DNA from: Enchytraeus crypticus
Lineage: Eukaryota > Annelida > Clitellata > Enchytraeida > Enchytraeidae
Length of the DNA stretch: 64,000 nt
Assembly (NCBI GenBank): GCA_905160935.1
Contig: CAJHZI010000495.1
Coordinates: 441,001-505,000 of the forward strand
Reading direction: 5' to 3'
Part shown: positions 45,953-53,625 of the stretch, in pieces
How the letters are laid out: every line of letters starts with the position of its first letter
Numbering within the stretch: position 1 is the first letter of the stretch
The notes under the pieces: model-generated
Seen by the model: only the letters and a program-made list of their open reading frames with translations
What the model was told of the DNA's origin: nothing
Databases searched by the model: none
Position numbers and translations under genes: made by a program

Positions 45953-46969
45953 CTTTCTTTCAGCATTTCATGGCAATATTTTGACTGAGCTGAACTATTT
46001 GGGAGAAATGATACCAACAATTAACAATTTCAAAAGTATCACTACCACCCATTGTAACATCAAACACAGCCAAAGTAACGCTAACATGCAGAGGTATACA
46101 ATATTCTTCAAATGGTTCCACACTAAAATTCAGAATGTCAGTTCAACGATTTGAACAGAGTGACTGAAATAGATGAAAACGTAATTAAATTTAGATTCTT
46201 TAGAATTTTTCATGCTACTGAGAATGACAATTTTAATGTAATTGATTTTTTCTTGTTTTCTACCACTTCCTTCATATATGTAAGCATCGCTAGCAGAAGC
46301 TGCTCGATAAATTCTCGTGCAGTCGCCAGATGTTTTCATTTTAAATGAATGTTATTAAAAATTAATATCTCAATAGCGCAATGCTTAGAGATGTAGATAA
46401 CGTCATGAATTTTTAAATGGCAGAACCCGAGGTGAATTGAACTCTCGTGGGTTCGATTCCCGGTCGCGCTGATCTGAGCGTAAACTCTCCGGCATTCACT
46501 GTATTGGCTACTTCCTTTTGCTACAAGGAAAATGGACAAAATTGCCTAACGGATTTAACATGTGATATTACAAGTGATAGATATCAAGGTCGTTGAGCAT
46601 TTCACTATAATGTGTGTTATCATTACTATTATTATTACTAAATATAATTTCTTTAGATGATGAATTAATTTACTTGAAGTGATTCATGTCGACCACTATG
46701 CTCTTTGGAGTCCCGGGTGCTCCAGTGCCAACAACTGAGAGCTCTATGACACCCGGTACTGGCAACTTTCCAGCAACTTTTTCCTTGTATTTTATGTGTC
46801 GTAACCTGAATGGTTCCTGTCCGAAATCTACAGTCCTCGGATTTTTAATTCCTTCCATTTTCGTCCAGCGTGACACAAATATAGATCTTGAAAGATTTGC
46901 CAATAGAGAAGAGTGATGATGATTGAATAAATCACTTATGTATTGTGATCGTACAGCAATTCTGATCAT
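28605..46969 (-). CDS. ELAC2: ELAC2, long-form tRNase Z, 21 exons
   Basis: The predicted protein has 829 aa, against 826 in human. Exons 5'→3' are 46969–46674, 45653–45603, 44664–44594, 44223–44159, 43530–43476, 42726–42547, 41836–41760, 40320–40262, 39040–38980, 38548–38497, 37817–37655, 37163–36891, 35831–35713, 34713–34614, 33611–33473, 32971–32823, 32115–32028, 31505–31391, 30048–29970, 29411–29267 and 28757–28605. All phases close (2490 nt). The amino half has [13 protein letters not shown] and [10 protein letters not shown]. The carboxy half has [20 protein letters not shown], the zinc motif SHLHADHH (580–586), [16 protein letters not shown] (D694), LIHEATMED (H713) and [12 protein letters not shown] (H752). 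The enzyme is a metallo-β-lactamase endonuclease that cleaves tRNA 3' trailers in nucleus and mitochondria. A second in-frame Met (residue 38) follows an Arg-rich presequence-like N-terminus, as in the dual-localised human enzyme. Confidence 0.97.
28890..28948 (+). repeat. SINE family 2 fragment
   Basis: Only the B-box region and part of the tail remain (GGGTTCAAATCCTGGGCTCG, CCCGTGACTGACAACGCTTT). Confidence 0.65.
28949..29075. repeat. 19 bp AT-only tandem repeat, self-complementary
   Basis: There are about six and a half copies of AGTAATAATATAATATTAT. Each unit contains the palindrome AATATAATATT-like core. It adjoins a SINE fragment inside the last ELAC2 intron. Confidence 0.9.
29095..29190 (-). 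repeat. (ATG)n-tailed repeat, 5' fragment, reverse
   Basis: It carries TTAGTCGCCTTCTACGACAC, GGTCAATTCTTCAAACAACC and an ACACAGCACGGG end, equivalent to the 61740–61845 part of the better copy. Confidence 0.7.
30330..30420 (-). mobile_element. LINE 3' tail, reverse
   Basis: Reverse complement of GACGTCCCTGACATCATCC…GAGGAAACGGACGTTAAACC ending in an (ATT)n run at 30320–30338. Confidence 0.65.
30953..31048. repeat. (TA)n microsatellite
   Basis: About 95 bp of TA with one TG variant near its left end, in an ELAC2 intron. Confidence 0.95.
31049..31222 (+). mobile_element. LINE 3'-UTR fragment
   Basis: It starts right after the TA array (GGCTTTCGTTTAGGGCCTTA). It contains GTGTGCTGTGGGGACGTCCC and ends AACGGTAAACCTTTATC-(ATT)n. 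A second copy lies at 36700–36855. Confidence 0.75.
31236..31350 (+). repeat. (ATG)n-tailed repeat, 3' part
   Basis: It carries AGGACTGAGAGGATTTGAGA, CCGACCCTAGTTAAACTGGG and a GATGATGATAATGATTATT end. Confidence 0.75.
31519..31655. repeat. (TCAA)n tract
   Basis: Tetranucleotide repeat starting 14 bp upstream (minus strand) of the ELAC2 exon 18 acceptor at 31505. Confidence 0.8.
32450..32515 (+). mobile_element. LINE 3' tail fragment
   Basis: It carries GACGTCCCTGACATCATC… GAACGTTAAACCTCTATTA, the minimal end of the same LINE family as 31049. Confidence 0.6.
32755..32822 (-). mobile_element. LINE 3' tail abutting the ELAC2 exon 16 donor
   Basis: Reading on the minus strand, exon 16 ends ACTAG and the donor GTCAGT is the first part of a LINE-tail match (AGTGCTTGGTGTTGTCATGG, then CTAATAGTGTTGTTGC). 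The retro-tail therefore begins within about 3 nt of the exon. Confidence 0.55.
33040..33245 (+). mobile_element. LINE ORF2 3'-end fragment
   Basis: Translation gives [20 protein letters not shown], then [20 protein letters not shown] and REEWR, then the GGAACTGCCAGTAAGCAG tail ending AGAG. Same family as 8474, 22685 and 49995. Confidence 0.85.
33275..33405 (+). repeat. SINE family 1, decayed fragment
   Basis: Body landmarks are AATCTCGGATATTCACAGGAC and ATGTCATATTAAAAGTAATAG. Confidence 0.55.
33473..33611 (-). CDS. ELAC2: ELAC2 exon 15, carrying the catalytic zinc-binding motif
   Basis: Encodes [20 protein letters not shown], then [20 protein letters not shown] and LHADHHL. The HxHxDH motif binds the two catalytic zincs. 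The human equivalent reads LLLDCGEGTFGQL … [11 protein letters not shown]. The exon is phase 2 in and phase 0 out. Confidence 0.95.
33715..33925 (+). mobile_element. LINE ORF2 3'-end remnant and (GA)n
   Basis: Decayed copy of the 'LLKEVIE… MLDDL… MKRKAEE' coding end with GCATGGACCTGTCCTTAGTA. A GA-rich stretch (33895–33985) follows. Confidence 0.65.
34312..34435 (+). repeat. SINE family 2, best copy
   Basis: It reads CCAGTGGCGACGTCGGTGTG (A-box-like), GACCGCGGATCAG, GAGGTTCAAATCCTGGGATC (B-box), CCCGTCACTGACATCGTTTT, CGAGTGAGG and GACGTTAACCTTAGC. The length is ~120 bp. Confidence 0.85.
35095..35715 (-). repeat. ~40 bp minisatellite built from the ELAC2 exon 13 end and donor
   Basis: There are about sixteen units. 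On the minus strand each reads CTCTTCTCTTCCACCAATCA, CAG|GTCTACC and TTATAACAA. The unit closest to the exon is the real exon end (…[18 protein letters not shown]). A ~240 bp block of six units is itself duplicated (about 35210–35440 and 35450–35680). Every unit contains a pyrimidine tract, CAG and GT. Confidence 0.9.
35870..35962 (-). mobile_element. LINE 3' tail fragment, reverse
   Basis: Reverse of a GTT-rich end, TGTCACTGACAACTTTAG-like, and ATTGCTCGATGTTGTCACTG. It begins about 40 bp upstream of ELAC2 exon 13. Confidence 0.6.
36695..36855 (+). mobile_element. LINE 3'-UTR fragment
   Basis: Second copy of the 31049 element (CTTTCGTTTAGGACCTTACT, GTGTGCTGTGGGGACGTCCC, GAGGAAACGGACGTTAGTTT). 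It ends 35 bp from the exon 12 donor. Confidence 0.75.
37255..37345. repeat. (ATT)n-rich tract
   Basis: Irregular TTATTATTA run in an ELAC2 intron. Confidence 0.7.
37365..37615 (+). repeat. (ATG)n-tailed repeat plus SINE family 2 fragment
   Basis: 37365–37520 carries GGGCATTCAGTTGGTGCGCG, TAGGCTCCAGAAATTGCCAC, GACCCTGGTTAAACTGGGAT and GATGATGACGATG. 37545–37605 is a reversed piece of the SINE 2 head (CGGTCAAGCATCTTACCGAT). Confidence 0.65.
37655..37919 (-). CDS. ELAC2: ELAC2 exon 11 with two extra in-frame 51 bp 5' copies
   Basis: The canonical exon is 37817–37655: [55 protein letters not shown]. This matches human VVECPDESFIQ…RYQ…LVVHMAP…YQQWMER. Upstream lie two further copies of its first 32 bases plus 19 bases of 'TCTCTCTCTTATGTTGTAG', giving acceptors at 37817, 37868 and 37919. 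The unit is 51 bp and open in the coding frame, so splicing to the outer AGs inserts 17 or 34 residues ([19 protein letters not shown] repeats) without a frameshift. Confidence 0.9.
38010..38105 (+). mobile_element. LINE 3'-UTR fragment ('GTGCTCGATGTTGTCA' family)
   Basis: Carries CCATAGTGCTCGCAGTTGTC, ATTGACGACAGTAGCACTCT and AATTGTAGTTGC. Confidence 0.75.
38340..38462. mobile_element. Two LINE tails, opposite orientations
   Basis: 38345–38410 (plus) is the AACCTGCCAGTTGGCAGTGC tail of the RT-C-terminal family. 38415–38462 (minus) is the GTTGTCATGGACGATTGTAA tail of the other family. They adjoin each other in intron 10. Confidence 0.6.
38860..38979. repeat. ~17 bp tandem repeat next to the ELAC2 exon 9 donor
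   Basis: About seven copies of 'CACTTATACTGTCACAA' begin 8 bp beyond the donor. On the minus strand each unit contains ACA|GTATAAGT, a donor-like string. Confidence 0.8.
39165..39310 (+). mobile_element. LINE ORF2 terminal fragment
   Basis: The plus-strand reading [20 protein letters not shown], then ALAFTK and a stop, is the characteristic end of another non-LTR ORF2 (the 'LAxDRxxWR' ending). Confidence 0.6.
39720..39965 (-). mobile_element. LINE 3' tail fragments, reverse
   Basis: Two partial copies (39722–39790 and 39865–39945) of the 'CTCGATGTTGTCATTGGCGA' tail in reverse, within ELAC2 intron 8. Confidence 0.6.
39990..40215 (-). repeat. (ATG)n-tailed repeat with long (ATC)n end, reverse
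   Basis: A pure (ATC)15-like run at 39990–40034 forms the element tail. Then follow CCCAGTTTAACTAGGGTCGG, ATACGAATGGACC and GAGTCTAGGTGCTCACCAAC. Confidence 0.8.
40508..40645 (+). repeat. (ATG)n-tailed repeat, 3' part
   Basis: Carries AACGAATGGAAAAGTCTCAA, AGGACAGAGAGGATTTGAGA, CCGACCCTAGTTAAACTGGG and a GATGATGATGAAT end. An AT-only stretch (40640–40745) follows. Confidence 0.75.
40740..40985 (-). repeat. SINE family 1, full length
   Basis: Best reverse copy: AGAATGTCTAAATAGTGTAG start, GTGGGTTCGAATCCCGGCCG B-box region, conserved body, and CACTATAATGCGTGGTTACT end. The length is about 240 bp. Confidence 0.85.
41105..41208. repeat. Long perfect hairpin
   Basis: Arms of ~45 bp (around GGACAAAATGTTCAAATGCA and GCATTAAGAA) face each other with only a few central unpaired bases. 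The outer ends (AGCAATAGTTTTGAAGGAC / GTCCATTAAAACTATTGCAA) pair with a few mismatches. It lies in ELAC2 intron 7. Confidence 0.85.
42720..42925 (-). repeat. Triplicated ELAC2 exon 6 acceptor within a TCAA array
   Basis: On the minus strand GATTGATTATAG|AGAAGCA appears at 42727/42726 (used), 42775/42774 and 42816/42815. The copies carry ~10 exon bases each and are separated by (TCAA)n. Using an outer acceptor would read into stop codons. Confidence 0.8.
44668..44858 (-). repeat. ~35 bp minisatellite leading into the ELAC2 exon 3 acceptor
   Basis: About five units. On the minus strand each has the form CTTCATGTATGCCTGCGCTT, ATGTCTGCGTGTATGT. The final unit ends TGCTTGCGCGTAG, which is the exon 3 acceptor (exon starts 44664). 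It is open in several frames because of its composition, not because it is coding. Confidence 0.85.
45145..45290 (+). repeat. SINE family 2, decayed copy
   Basis: Carries GGCAATGTCAGTAAGATAAC, GGGGTTCAAATTCTGGTTTG and CTCACTGGTATCATTAATGA. Confidence 0.65.
45888..45951. repeat. (TA)n microsatellite
   Basis: About 64 bp of pure TA in ELAC2 intron 1. Confidence 0.95.
46350..46630 (+). repeat. SINE family 1 with small internal insertion
   Basis: It carries a full head (AGAGATGTAGATAACGTCATG, CTCGTGGGTTCGATTCCCGG), the body with ~15 extra bases (CTTCCTTTTGCTACAAGG), and a GTGTGTTATCATTACTATTA end. Confidence 0.8.
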
Positions 46970-48476
46970 AACCTACTTTTACTATCTATATTAAAATTGT
47001 ATAGAAACAAAAAGTTAATTTCATGACATTTGAGCAATGTTTATTTACATTGCAATTTGCGACAGCTAACAATCCTTTAACCAAACGTTCAAATTCTAAA
47101 CAAGATTCAAAAATGCACAACAACAACAACAATAAAATTAGGATGCTACTGCTGTCCATTACAACATCGAACACTGAGGAACCAACTTAAAAACAATGAG
47201 CAGAGTGAGGGGTCCATAAACGGTACGAGCCAAAATCCGGGTAATCACTGCAGTCCAAGCACATGAATCAAATTCATATAAATAGTATACTTAATGAGAG
47301 AGATTTTTTTTATAAATTGATTGAGCCTAAATTTTTCTTGGTCAATTTGCAGTTCAAGGAAGCTATGTAAGCCTGGCCCTAATTTTTATTTATTTGCCAA
47401 TTAAACGGGATTGTTTGTGACAATGTTAAAGTATCTTTGAATGTCTTTGGCAGTACTTGGTAAAAATAATTCAGTTCTTTCGTTGCAGCGTTAAAAATAG
47501 TTTTAACACAGTTTAAAGCATTTAGCATTGTATCTCTTTCCAATACGTAATGACGAGAATTTTTTAACATTAATCTGAAGGTCTAACAATTTTACCTCAC
47601 TAGGCCAACTGCAGCTATTTGACAAATACTATAAGGATCTCGCGTCGCTGATGCTGCCTTCAGTCTCTCAACTCGCCGCTGGAGCACAACACAGGACGTT
47701 CGTTCGGTCCGTGACTGTAATTTAATGCCTAGGCCTGCTCTGACTAGCACACCTGAGATGGTATTTTTCAGAGGTGTGTGGCACACCGATCTGAAGTAGT
47801 TGTGAGGATCTCTGTGATTAATCCTTACTGATAAAATATCGAAGTCAAGGCACAGATTTCTAAATAGTATCTCACAATTTAATAGTAAATAAAACAGCAC
47901 TACAATTAAATATGTACAAACATTAAAACTTAAAACTAAATATAAGATTTAAATACACAGTCCCTGAAATGTCAATACTCCGGATTCGACTCCGGTTTCA
48001 GCCCTCGGCCTACGCCGTGTGGACTTGCCCGCTTTTGCATGCTTGTTATGAATGATAACCTATAGTACACGATCATACCCTATCTATTCGTAAGAGCACA
48101 ATGACCAGCTACGTTCATTTGAACTAACACTTCCACAGCTTTCTATCACTTGAAGCAATTAAAATGATGGTATGAGTTGGGGAGAGGGTTAATCGACAAC
48201 TAAATAACGGAGATAATATCCGTTGCCTTTCTTTTATTTAGAATCCACTTCATCGACAACAGCAATATAAAAAACAATACGATTGGCGTGCTACTGTTCT
48301 CATTGACAACATCGAGCACTGTGTAGCCAAATGAAAACCGATGAGCACATTGAGGGTCCATAAACGGTGCGAGCCAAAATCCGGATAATCAGTCCAAGGA
48401 AAGGTACTTGCGGAATGTAGACTTCTGTTAAATGTTCCTTGTCCGGTCTCAGTACCTTGTTTTAGTGGTTGATGTA
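46970..48476. other. ELAC2 upstream region with two LINE tails
   Basis: 47115–47275 and 48255–48420 are reverse copies of the 'GTGCTCGATGTTGTCA' LINE 3' UTR. A minus-strand open segment at 47596–47900, ending in a donor-like AG|GTAAAA, lies between them but has no in-frame ATG. The region 47950–48250 shows nothing recognisable. Confidence 0.5.
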
Positions 48477-48621
48477 TTAGAAGCTGTTTTGGTTGTAAAC
48501 TGTTCTCGACTGGACACTGTCATTGTTGCTACGAGCTGTCATAACGGATGCCCCTGTCCGTGACTGATGGCCTATCCTGCTGGTAGAACTGTACATGGAG
48601 CCTCTGTGCTCGTCCGCCTCT
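48477..48621 (-). CDS. Possible C-terminal exon (unassigned)
   Basis: After an acceptor-like TTCAACAGTTGTAG, the minus strand encodes EADEHRGSMYSSTSRIGHQS, RTGASVMTARSNNDSVQSRT and VYNQNSF followed by TAA at 48477. The Ser/Thr/Arg-rich composition is like the cytoplasmic tail of a GPCR. The truncated GPCR upstream has a possible donor (GGAG|GTAAGC near 51106). Joining it there would need the weaker AG at TAGAG|AG. I cannot assign it with confidence. Confidence 0.3.
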
Positions 48622-49775
48622 CTACAACTGTTGAAATAAGACATCCATAACATAGAAATCATCTACGAAACTGTTGAATAAGACATTTAGTATATATCAA
48701 TCATCAAAGAACTGTTGAAATAAGGCATCGTCCAGAAAATATATCAATCATCAAAGGAAAACTGTGAAATAGATATCCATTAACATAGAAATCATCAAAG
48801 AACTGTTGAAGAAGACATCATAACCTAGAAATCATCAAGAACTGTTGAAGAAGACATCATAACATAGAAATCATCAAAGAACTGTTGAATATGACATCCA
48901 TAACATAGAACATCAAAAACTGTTGAAGACATTCCATAACATAGAAATCATCAAAGAACTGTTGAAAAAGAAATCATAAAATGATGAAAGTCAAGACACG
49001 CGTTGCAAGTAAGACAGCATAACATAGAAATTATCAAAGAACTGCTTAAAGGAAGACATACAAGAACATAGAAAATCAGGCAAAAGAAGCTGTTGAAAAT
49101 AAGACGTAGAAAACATACGAACATCAAAGAACTTTGAAGTAAGAATTCACTAACAGAGAAAATAATCAAAGAACTGTTAAAGGAAGACATTACCAGAACA
49201 TAGAAACCATCAAAGAACTGTTGAAATAAGACATAGAGAACATAGAAACCATCAAAGAACTGTTGAAATAAGACGTAGAGAACATAGAAACCATCAAAGA
49301 ACTGTTGAAATAAGACGTAGAGAACATAGAAACCATCAAAGAACTGTTGAAATAAGACGTAGAGAACATAGAAACCATCAAAGAACTGTTGAAGTAAGAC
49401 ATTCATAACATAGAAATCATCAAAGAACTGTTGAAATAAGACGTAGAGAACATAGAAACCATCAAAGAACTGTTGAAATAAGACGTAGAGAACATAGAAA
49501 CCATCAAAGAACTGTTGAAATAAGACGTAGAGAACATAGAAACCATCAAAGAACTGTTGAAATAAGACATTAGAACATATAAACCATAAAATAACTGTTG
49601 AAGAAAGACATCCATAACATACATTGAAGTCATCAAAGAACTGTTGTAATAAGACATCAAGAACATAGAAATCATCAAAGAACTGTTGAAATAACACAAT
49701 TGTAAAAATCCTTAAACAACAATTGGAATAAAGCAGTGCAAAATAAAGAAATCCTTGAACAATTGTTGAAATAAA
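48622..49775 (-). repeat. 42 bp minisatellite, about 25 units
   Basis: Plus-strand unit: AAGAACTGTTGAAATAAGAC, GTAGAGAACATAGAAACCAT, CA. The middle units (49200–49560) are almost identical, and the flanks are decayed with deletions. As 42 is a multiple of three, the minus strand stays open for up to 248 codons (LFQQFFDGFYVLYV repeats), which I regard as an artefact. On the minus strand each unit contains TCTTATTTCAACAG, an acceptor-like string, and the array ends at the possible exon 48621. Confidence 0.9.
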
Positions 49776-49994
49776 AACTACAAATTAGGCTATAAGAAAA
49801 TATTAAACATCAGTTGAATTAAATCATGGAGGAGAATAAACAATGCGAAAATATAAGACCAATAAACAAGAGTTAAAACCAAAATTCGAGTGATAAATCA
49901 CGTAGACCCTAAGTGTTAATCATTATTGTTATTGTATATTAAGACTTCGTATCCTTAGAATAATTGTTATGTACTTAACGTGTTTTCTTTAATT

Positions 49995-50365
49995 AAATAA
50001 AGAAGATATCAGGAAACTGAGGCTTTGGAAATATGGTCATGGAGAAGGAAGGAAAGATTTGTTTGGATTGACAAAATTACAAATGAAGAATTTCTTGAAA
50101 GAGTCGTTACAGTTAATAAATGTGATAAGGAATAAAAAGAAATAGTGGATAAGACATATGAAGAGATGGTTTGCTAAAGGATGTAATAGAAGGAAGAATG
50201 CAAAGGAAAAAGGTTAGAAGAAGACCGAGATATGGGATGTTGGATGATCTGATAATAAATAAATTCATACGTAGAGTTGAAAAGGAAAGCTGAGGATAGA
50301 ATTGGTTGGAGAAGTTGTATGCTGTGTACCTGCCGTTGGGCAGTGCACTAAAAGAGAATTAAATG
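49995..50365 (+). mobile_element. LINE ORF2 3' portion, decayed
   Basis: The interrupted translation gives KLRLWKYGHGEGRKDL… LTKLQMKNFLERV, then KRWFAKGCNRRKNAKEKG-like sequence and MLDDLI…VELKRKAEDR, then the ACCTGCCGTTGGGCAGTGCA tail. It is the longest plus-strand member of the 8474/22685/33040 family and contains frameshifts. Confidence 0.7.
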
Positions 50366-50599
50366 CAATTCGAGGAGTGACCCTTGGTGAGCTTGACACA
50401 AGATTGAGATCGATCGAGTAAACTCAAATGCGTAGTTTAAAAGTACCATTCTAGAAAATTAATATTAGATATTTTAACTGTTTTCAGAATTTTATATCAT
50501 TTGTTAAAATCTTTTTTTATAGACGTTAATCTCATTCTCTAATGATCAATGATATCATTGACGACAGTAGGTGGTCTCTGATTGATGTTGCTGTTTTGA

Positions 50600-50624
50600 T
50601 ATTTCTCTGAACGAGAAACAGAAT

Positions 50625-50670
<46 letters not shown>

Positions 50671-50695
50671 GGGGGGGGGAGAGAGAAAGAGAGAT
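50600..50695. repeat. (GA)n microsatellite with G-run
   Basis: GAGA repeats interrupted by GGAGAGGGGGGGGGAGAG. Confidence 0.9.
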
Positions 50696-51077
50696 GAAAA
50701 TAGTAAAGATTCGCACAAAAAGAAAATTTGCAACGTAGGCTATTATAGATATATGCCGAAGGTCATTTTGGCTCCATAAATTTAATTATCAGCTACACTC
50801 ATTTAAACAAAGAAGGTGATTTACTACCAGAAAACGTCAAATTTAGAAATCCACAGAGTCCTGCTTTCAAATAGCGTCACTTTATTCGTCGTTTAATAAA
50901 TCGATACTGTCTCAGAGACAGAGTCATAAAATCTTTTTTTTGCTGGAGCAAATATCGCTACAGTGGTGTTCTCATTGCCTTCTAATTGTCCGCTATTCAC
51001 CCCTAACGATAACTGAATTTTGCATTTGACCTATTTCTTAATGATGCCAACACAGCGTAAGAACTACCTTAGATAGC

Positions 51078-51653
51078 TTACTGTAAAATCTTTGCTGGCT
51101 TACCTCCGCATCTCCCGAAGGTGATAACCACAAAGAGTTGTTGACGAAACTTGTCACCTGCCAGTATATAGAAGATGAAGCTTCCGCAGTAATTCCACGG
51201 AGTAATAACATGTATTATATCCTCTGCGATCATCTGGAAAACACTACCATTGGGATAAATACGAAATGCTATGTTGATGAAAATCTTTGGCAGCATTATA
51301 GCAATCGAGAATGTAGATGCGGAAACGAGCATGGCAGTTTTAGACTTCTTCTTGGCTGGCGGTGGTTGATTGGAAGTCATTCGGGCCCGCTTCGCTTTCT
51401 GCTTGATTAGCGCCAAGAGGATGCAAGTATTGAGAACAGCAACAGCAACATAAGCGAGAAACTGACCAACAGTTGTTCCAACGTAGAAATCAAGACTACT
51501 TCTGAGATTTCTATTGATGATGCTAGTACAGTATTTGATGTCACTGTACGGATCAATGCCGTAAGAGACCAGTTTATGGGACTGAAGGACAACTGATCCC
51601 ATCAGGATTAGCCATGTTGCATGAAGGATGCCATTACTCACAATGCAAGTCAC
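51078..51653 (-). pseudogene. 5'-truncated copy of the GPCR gene
   Basis: About 190 codons align with residues ~377–550 of the receptor at 62217–63896 (TM4 to the C-tail): HATWLILMGSVVLQSHKLVS, FYVGTTVGQFLAYVAVAVLN, KQKAKRARMTSNQPPPAKKK, NYCGSFIFYILAGDKFRQQL. DNA identity is high in the TM5–TM6 part. TM1–TM3, the ligand-face cysteine and the E/DRY-like motif are absent. The intact paralogue is uninterrupted through this point, so this is probably a partial duplication rather than one exon of a gene. The C-terminus differs (GGKPAKILQ). Confidence 0.75.
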
Positions 51654-52069
51654 AGGCCTAGCCTAGTTCTTAAATCTTCTTCCTAGATTTTGGACCAAAT
51701 TGATTAAGGTAAGTCATAATAGACCTAAAATACGTTGTTTCAGTTTTATTGCTTTTCTGATCTAATTCTTCTGCAGAAATCTTCCTCATAACTTGGTTTT
51801 CTCGATGACATACGATATAGGTTATAGAGCTTTACCTGAAGTAGCCTAGCTACTGCGGCAGGCCGAACTAGCAGTATGTTCCTTAGCGATATACAGGTAG
51901 ATATGCCTAATTTTGTTTATCTCTCACCATATATCTATTTCACACTTTCAAACAAGACATTTTTGTCTGTGTGCTTGTCTTCATAACTGACTATCTATGG
52001 TTCCCTCAATTTTTCTGTCTCTGTCTCTGTGATTGTCTTTCTCACTATCTCGATCTCTGTCTCTGTCTC

Positions 52070-52108
<39 letters not shown>

Positions 52109-52879
52109 GTACCTCTGCATATATTCATGTACATGCTGTATTCTGCAAAAAAATAGTTAACATTAAGTATCGATTTAGAATCGTCCTACAAGGATCAACG
52201 ATTAAAAATGGCTATTCGATTTTGTCTGAATCTAAATTAATTAAAGGTTTCTGACTTAATTCGTCTTGGGTAAAGAAAGTATTCAAGGCAGACATTCCGA
52301 CTCGAGCCTCCGTCAACTTAACATAAACAACATAACATAGTTGCCTCCAGCGGAAAGACTTCGAATATAGGCCTACTCGCTCGCCAAAATTTCACGAAGA
52401 GTTTTAAGTATGCGTATGCTTTGCTTGCGAAAATAAAGCCTTGAAAATGGTCTTTCATTGCCTTCTGAAATCTATCAACTTAGTTTATAAAGATCCTTTA
52501 AGTATGCCTTTAGTACATTCTGATATAGCTGAAATCCGGCCTTTATCATCAGATAGGCGTATAATAAATTAAAGGTCTGATTTTGATAGGTAAATTATTT
52601 TTTAAGATATGCTTAGTATTTATATATTTATCCAAACCTTTCTTAACTATATAGCGAATGAGAAATGAAAATATCCATTAATAAAATCTACTTTTAGGTT
52701 TAATTGTTAAACGAAACCTAAATTAATTGCTGTTGTTTTGATTGTTAAATCAAATTATGGAATGCTGTAATGTTCGCCAATTCACGGGTTATATTTTGAG
52801 GGGAATATGCATGCATGTGTCGCAGCTTGGAGGGGGGTGATGGTGGACGACCGTGCCTGTACATGTAGGCCTATATTTC

Positions 52880-52880
<1 letters not shown>
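51654..52880. other. Gene-free region
   Basis: Contains a CT/TCTCTG repeat (52010–52105) and otherwise AT-rich DNA with no exon or element I recognise. Confidence 0.5.
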
Positions 52881-52961
<81 letters not shown>

Positions 52962-53083
52962 CCAGGGGCGTCTACAGGATTTCTCGACTGTCCCGAGAGC
53001 GAAGTCAAAAATCCTAAGATGAGATTTTTATAGATCTGGGTGGGGATTTTTTCTAATCAATTACACTGAATAATTCAAAGCAT

Positions 53084-53137
<54 letters not shown>

Positions 53138-53150
53138 TATAGTATATACG
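52881..53150. repeat. Two (TA)n arrays flanking a short repeat-derived segment
   Basis: TA arrays at 52883–52957 and 53087–53140 bracket ~130 bp. This starts CAGACCAGGGGCGTCTACAG and contains GATCTGGGTGGGGATTTTTT, reminiscent of the ends of G-rich interspersed repeats ('AGGGGCGT…'). Confidence 0.75.
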
Positions 53151-53179
53151 TCATAAACTAATTCAATATCGCAGTATTA

Positions 53180-53625
53180 CAATTCTGGTAGTCCTGAATG
53201 CTTGACGATCTCTACTGCAATGGAAAAGAAACTGGAGGCAACAGAGATGTGCTCTACAGAGGAATGCTACTTATATCATATATAGATCACGTTACAAATG
53301 AAGAAGTTCTACAAAAGAATGTCAACTAGTCGCGATCTATTGAATCGAATAATATGCCCGCAGATGAAGGTTTTCGGACACAATATGTTCAACAAAATCG
53401 CTGAAAATACGACAGTGAAAGGAAAAATAGGCGGCAAACGAAGTAAGAGTTGGCAACGGATGACATTCGTTAAGAGTCTAAGCATGTGGGTGCAGATAAC
53501 GTAAACGGAAATGATCATAGCAGCAATGGACAGATATATATATAGAGGAACATGACCATGACCGCCCAGGCTTGGAACAGCTAGACACTGCTCTACATGT
53601 AGAAGAAGACCCTTCAGGTGGATTA
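53180..53625 (+). mobile_element. LINE ORF2 C-terminal fragment, frameshifted
   Basis: Pieces read EKKLEATEMCST…, DHVTNEEVLQKNVN, FGHNMFNKIAENTTVKGKIG and GKRSKSWQRMTFVKSL. This corresponds to the 'NEEVLxR… GHIxR… GKRSRGRQR' end of a non-LTR reverse transcriptase ORF. It is degenerate. Confidence 0.75.

Noticed and set aside
47596..47900. Possible upstream ELAC2 exon (phase-compatible with an acceptor near 46888)
   Set aside because: It has no ATG in frame, and the unspliced ATG at 46969 already gives a plausible mitochondrial presequence. It might be 5' UTR at most.
48951..49697. 248-codon minus-strand open frame with LFQQFFDGFYVLYV repeats
   Set aside because: It is produced by a 42 bp (3 × 14) minisatellite that is also open in another frame. 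Flanking decayed units introduce stops, and there is no start context or domain.
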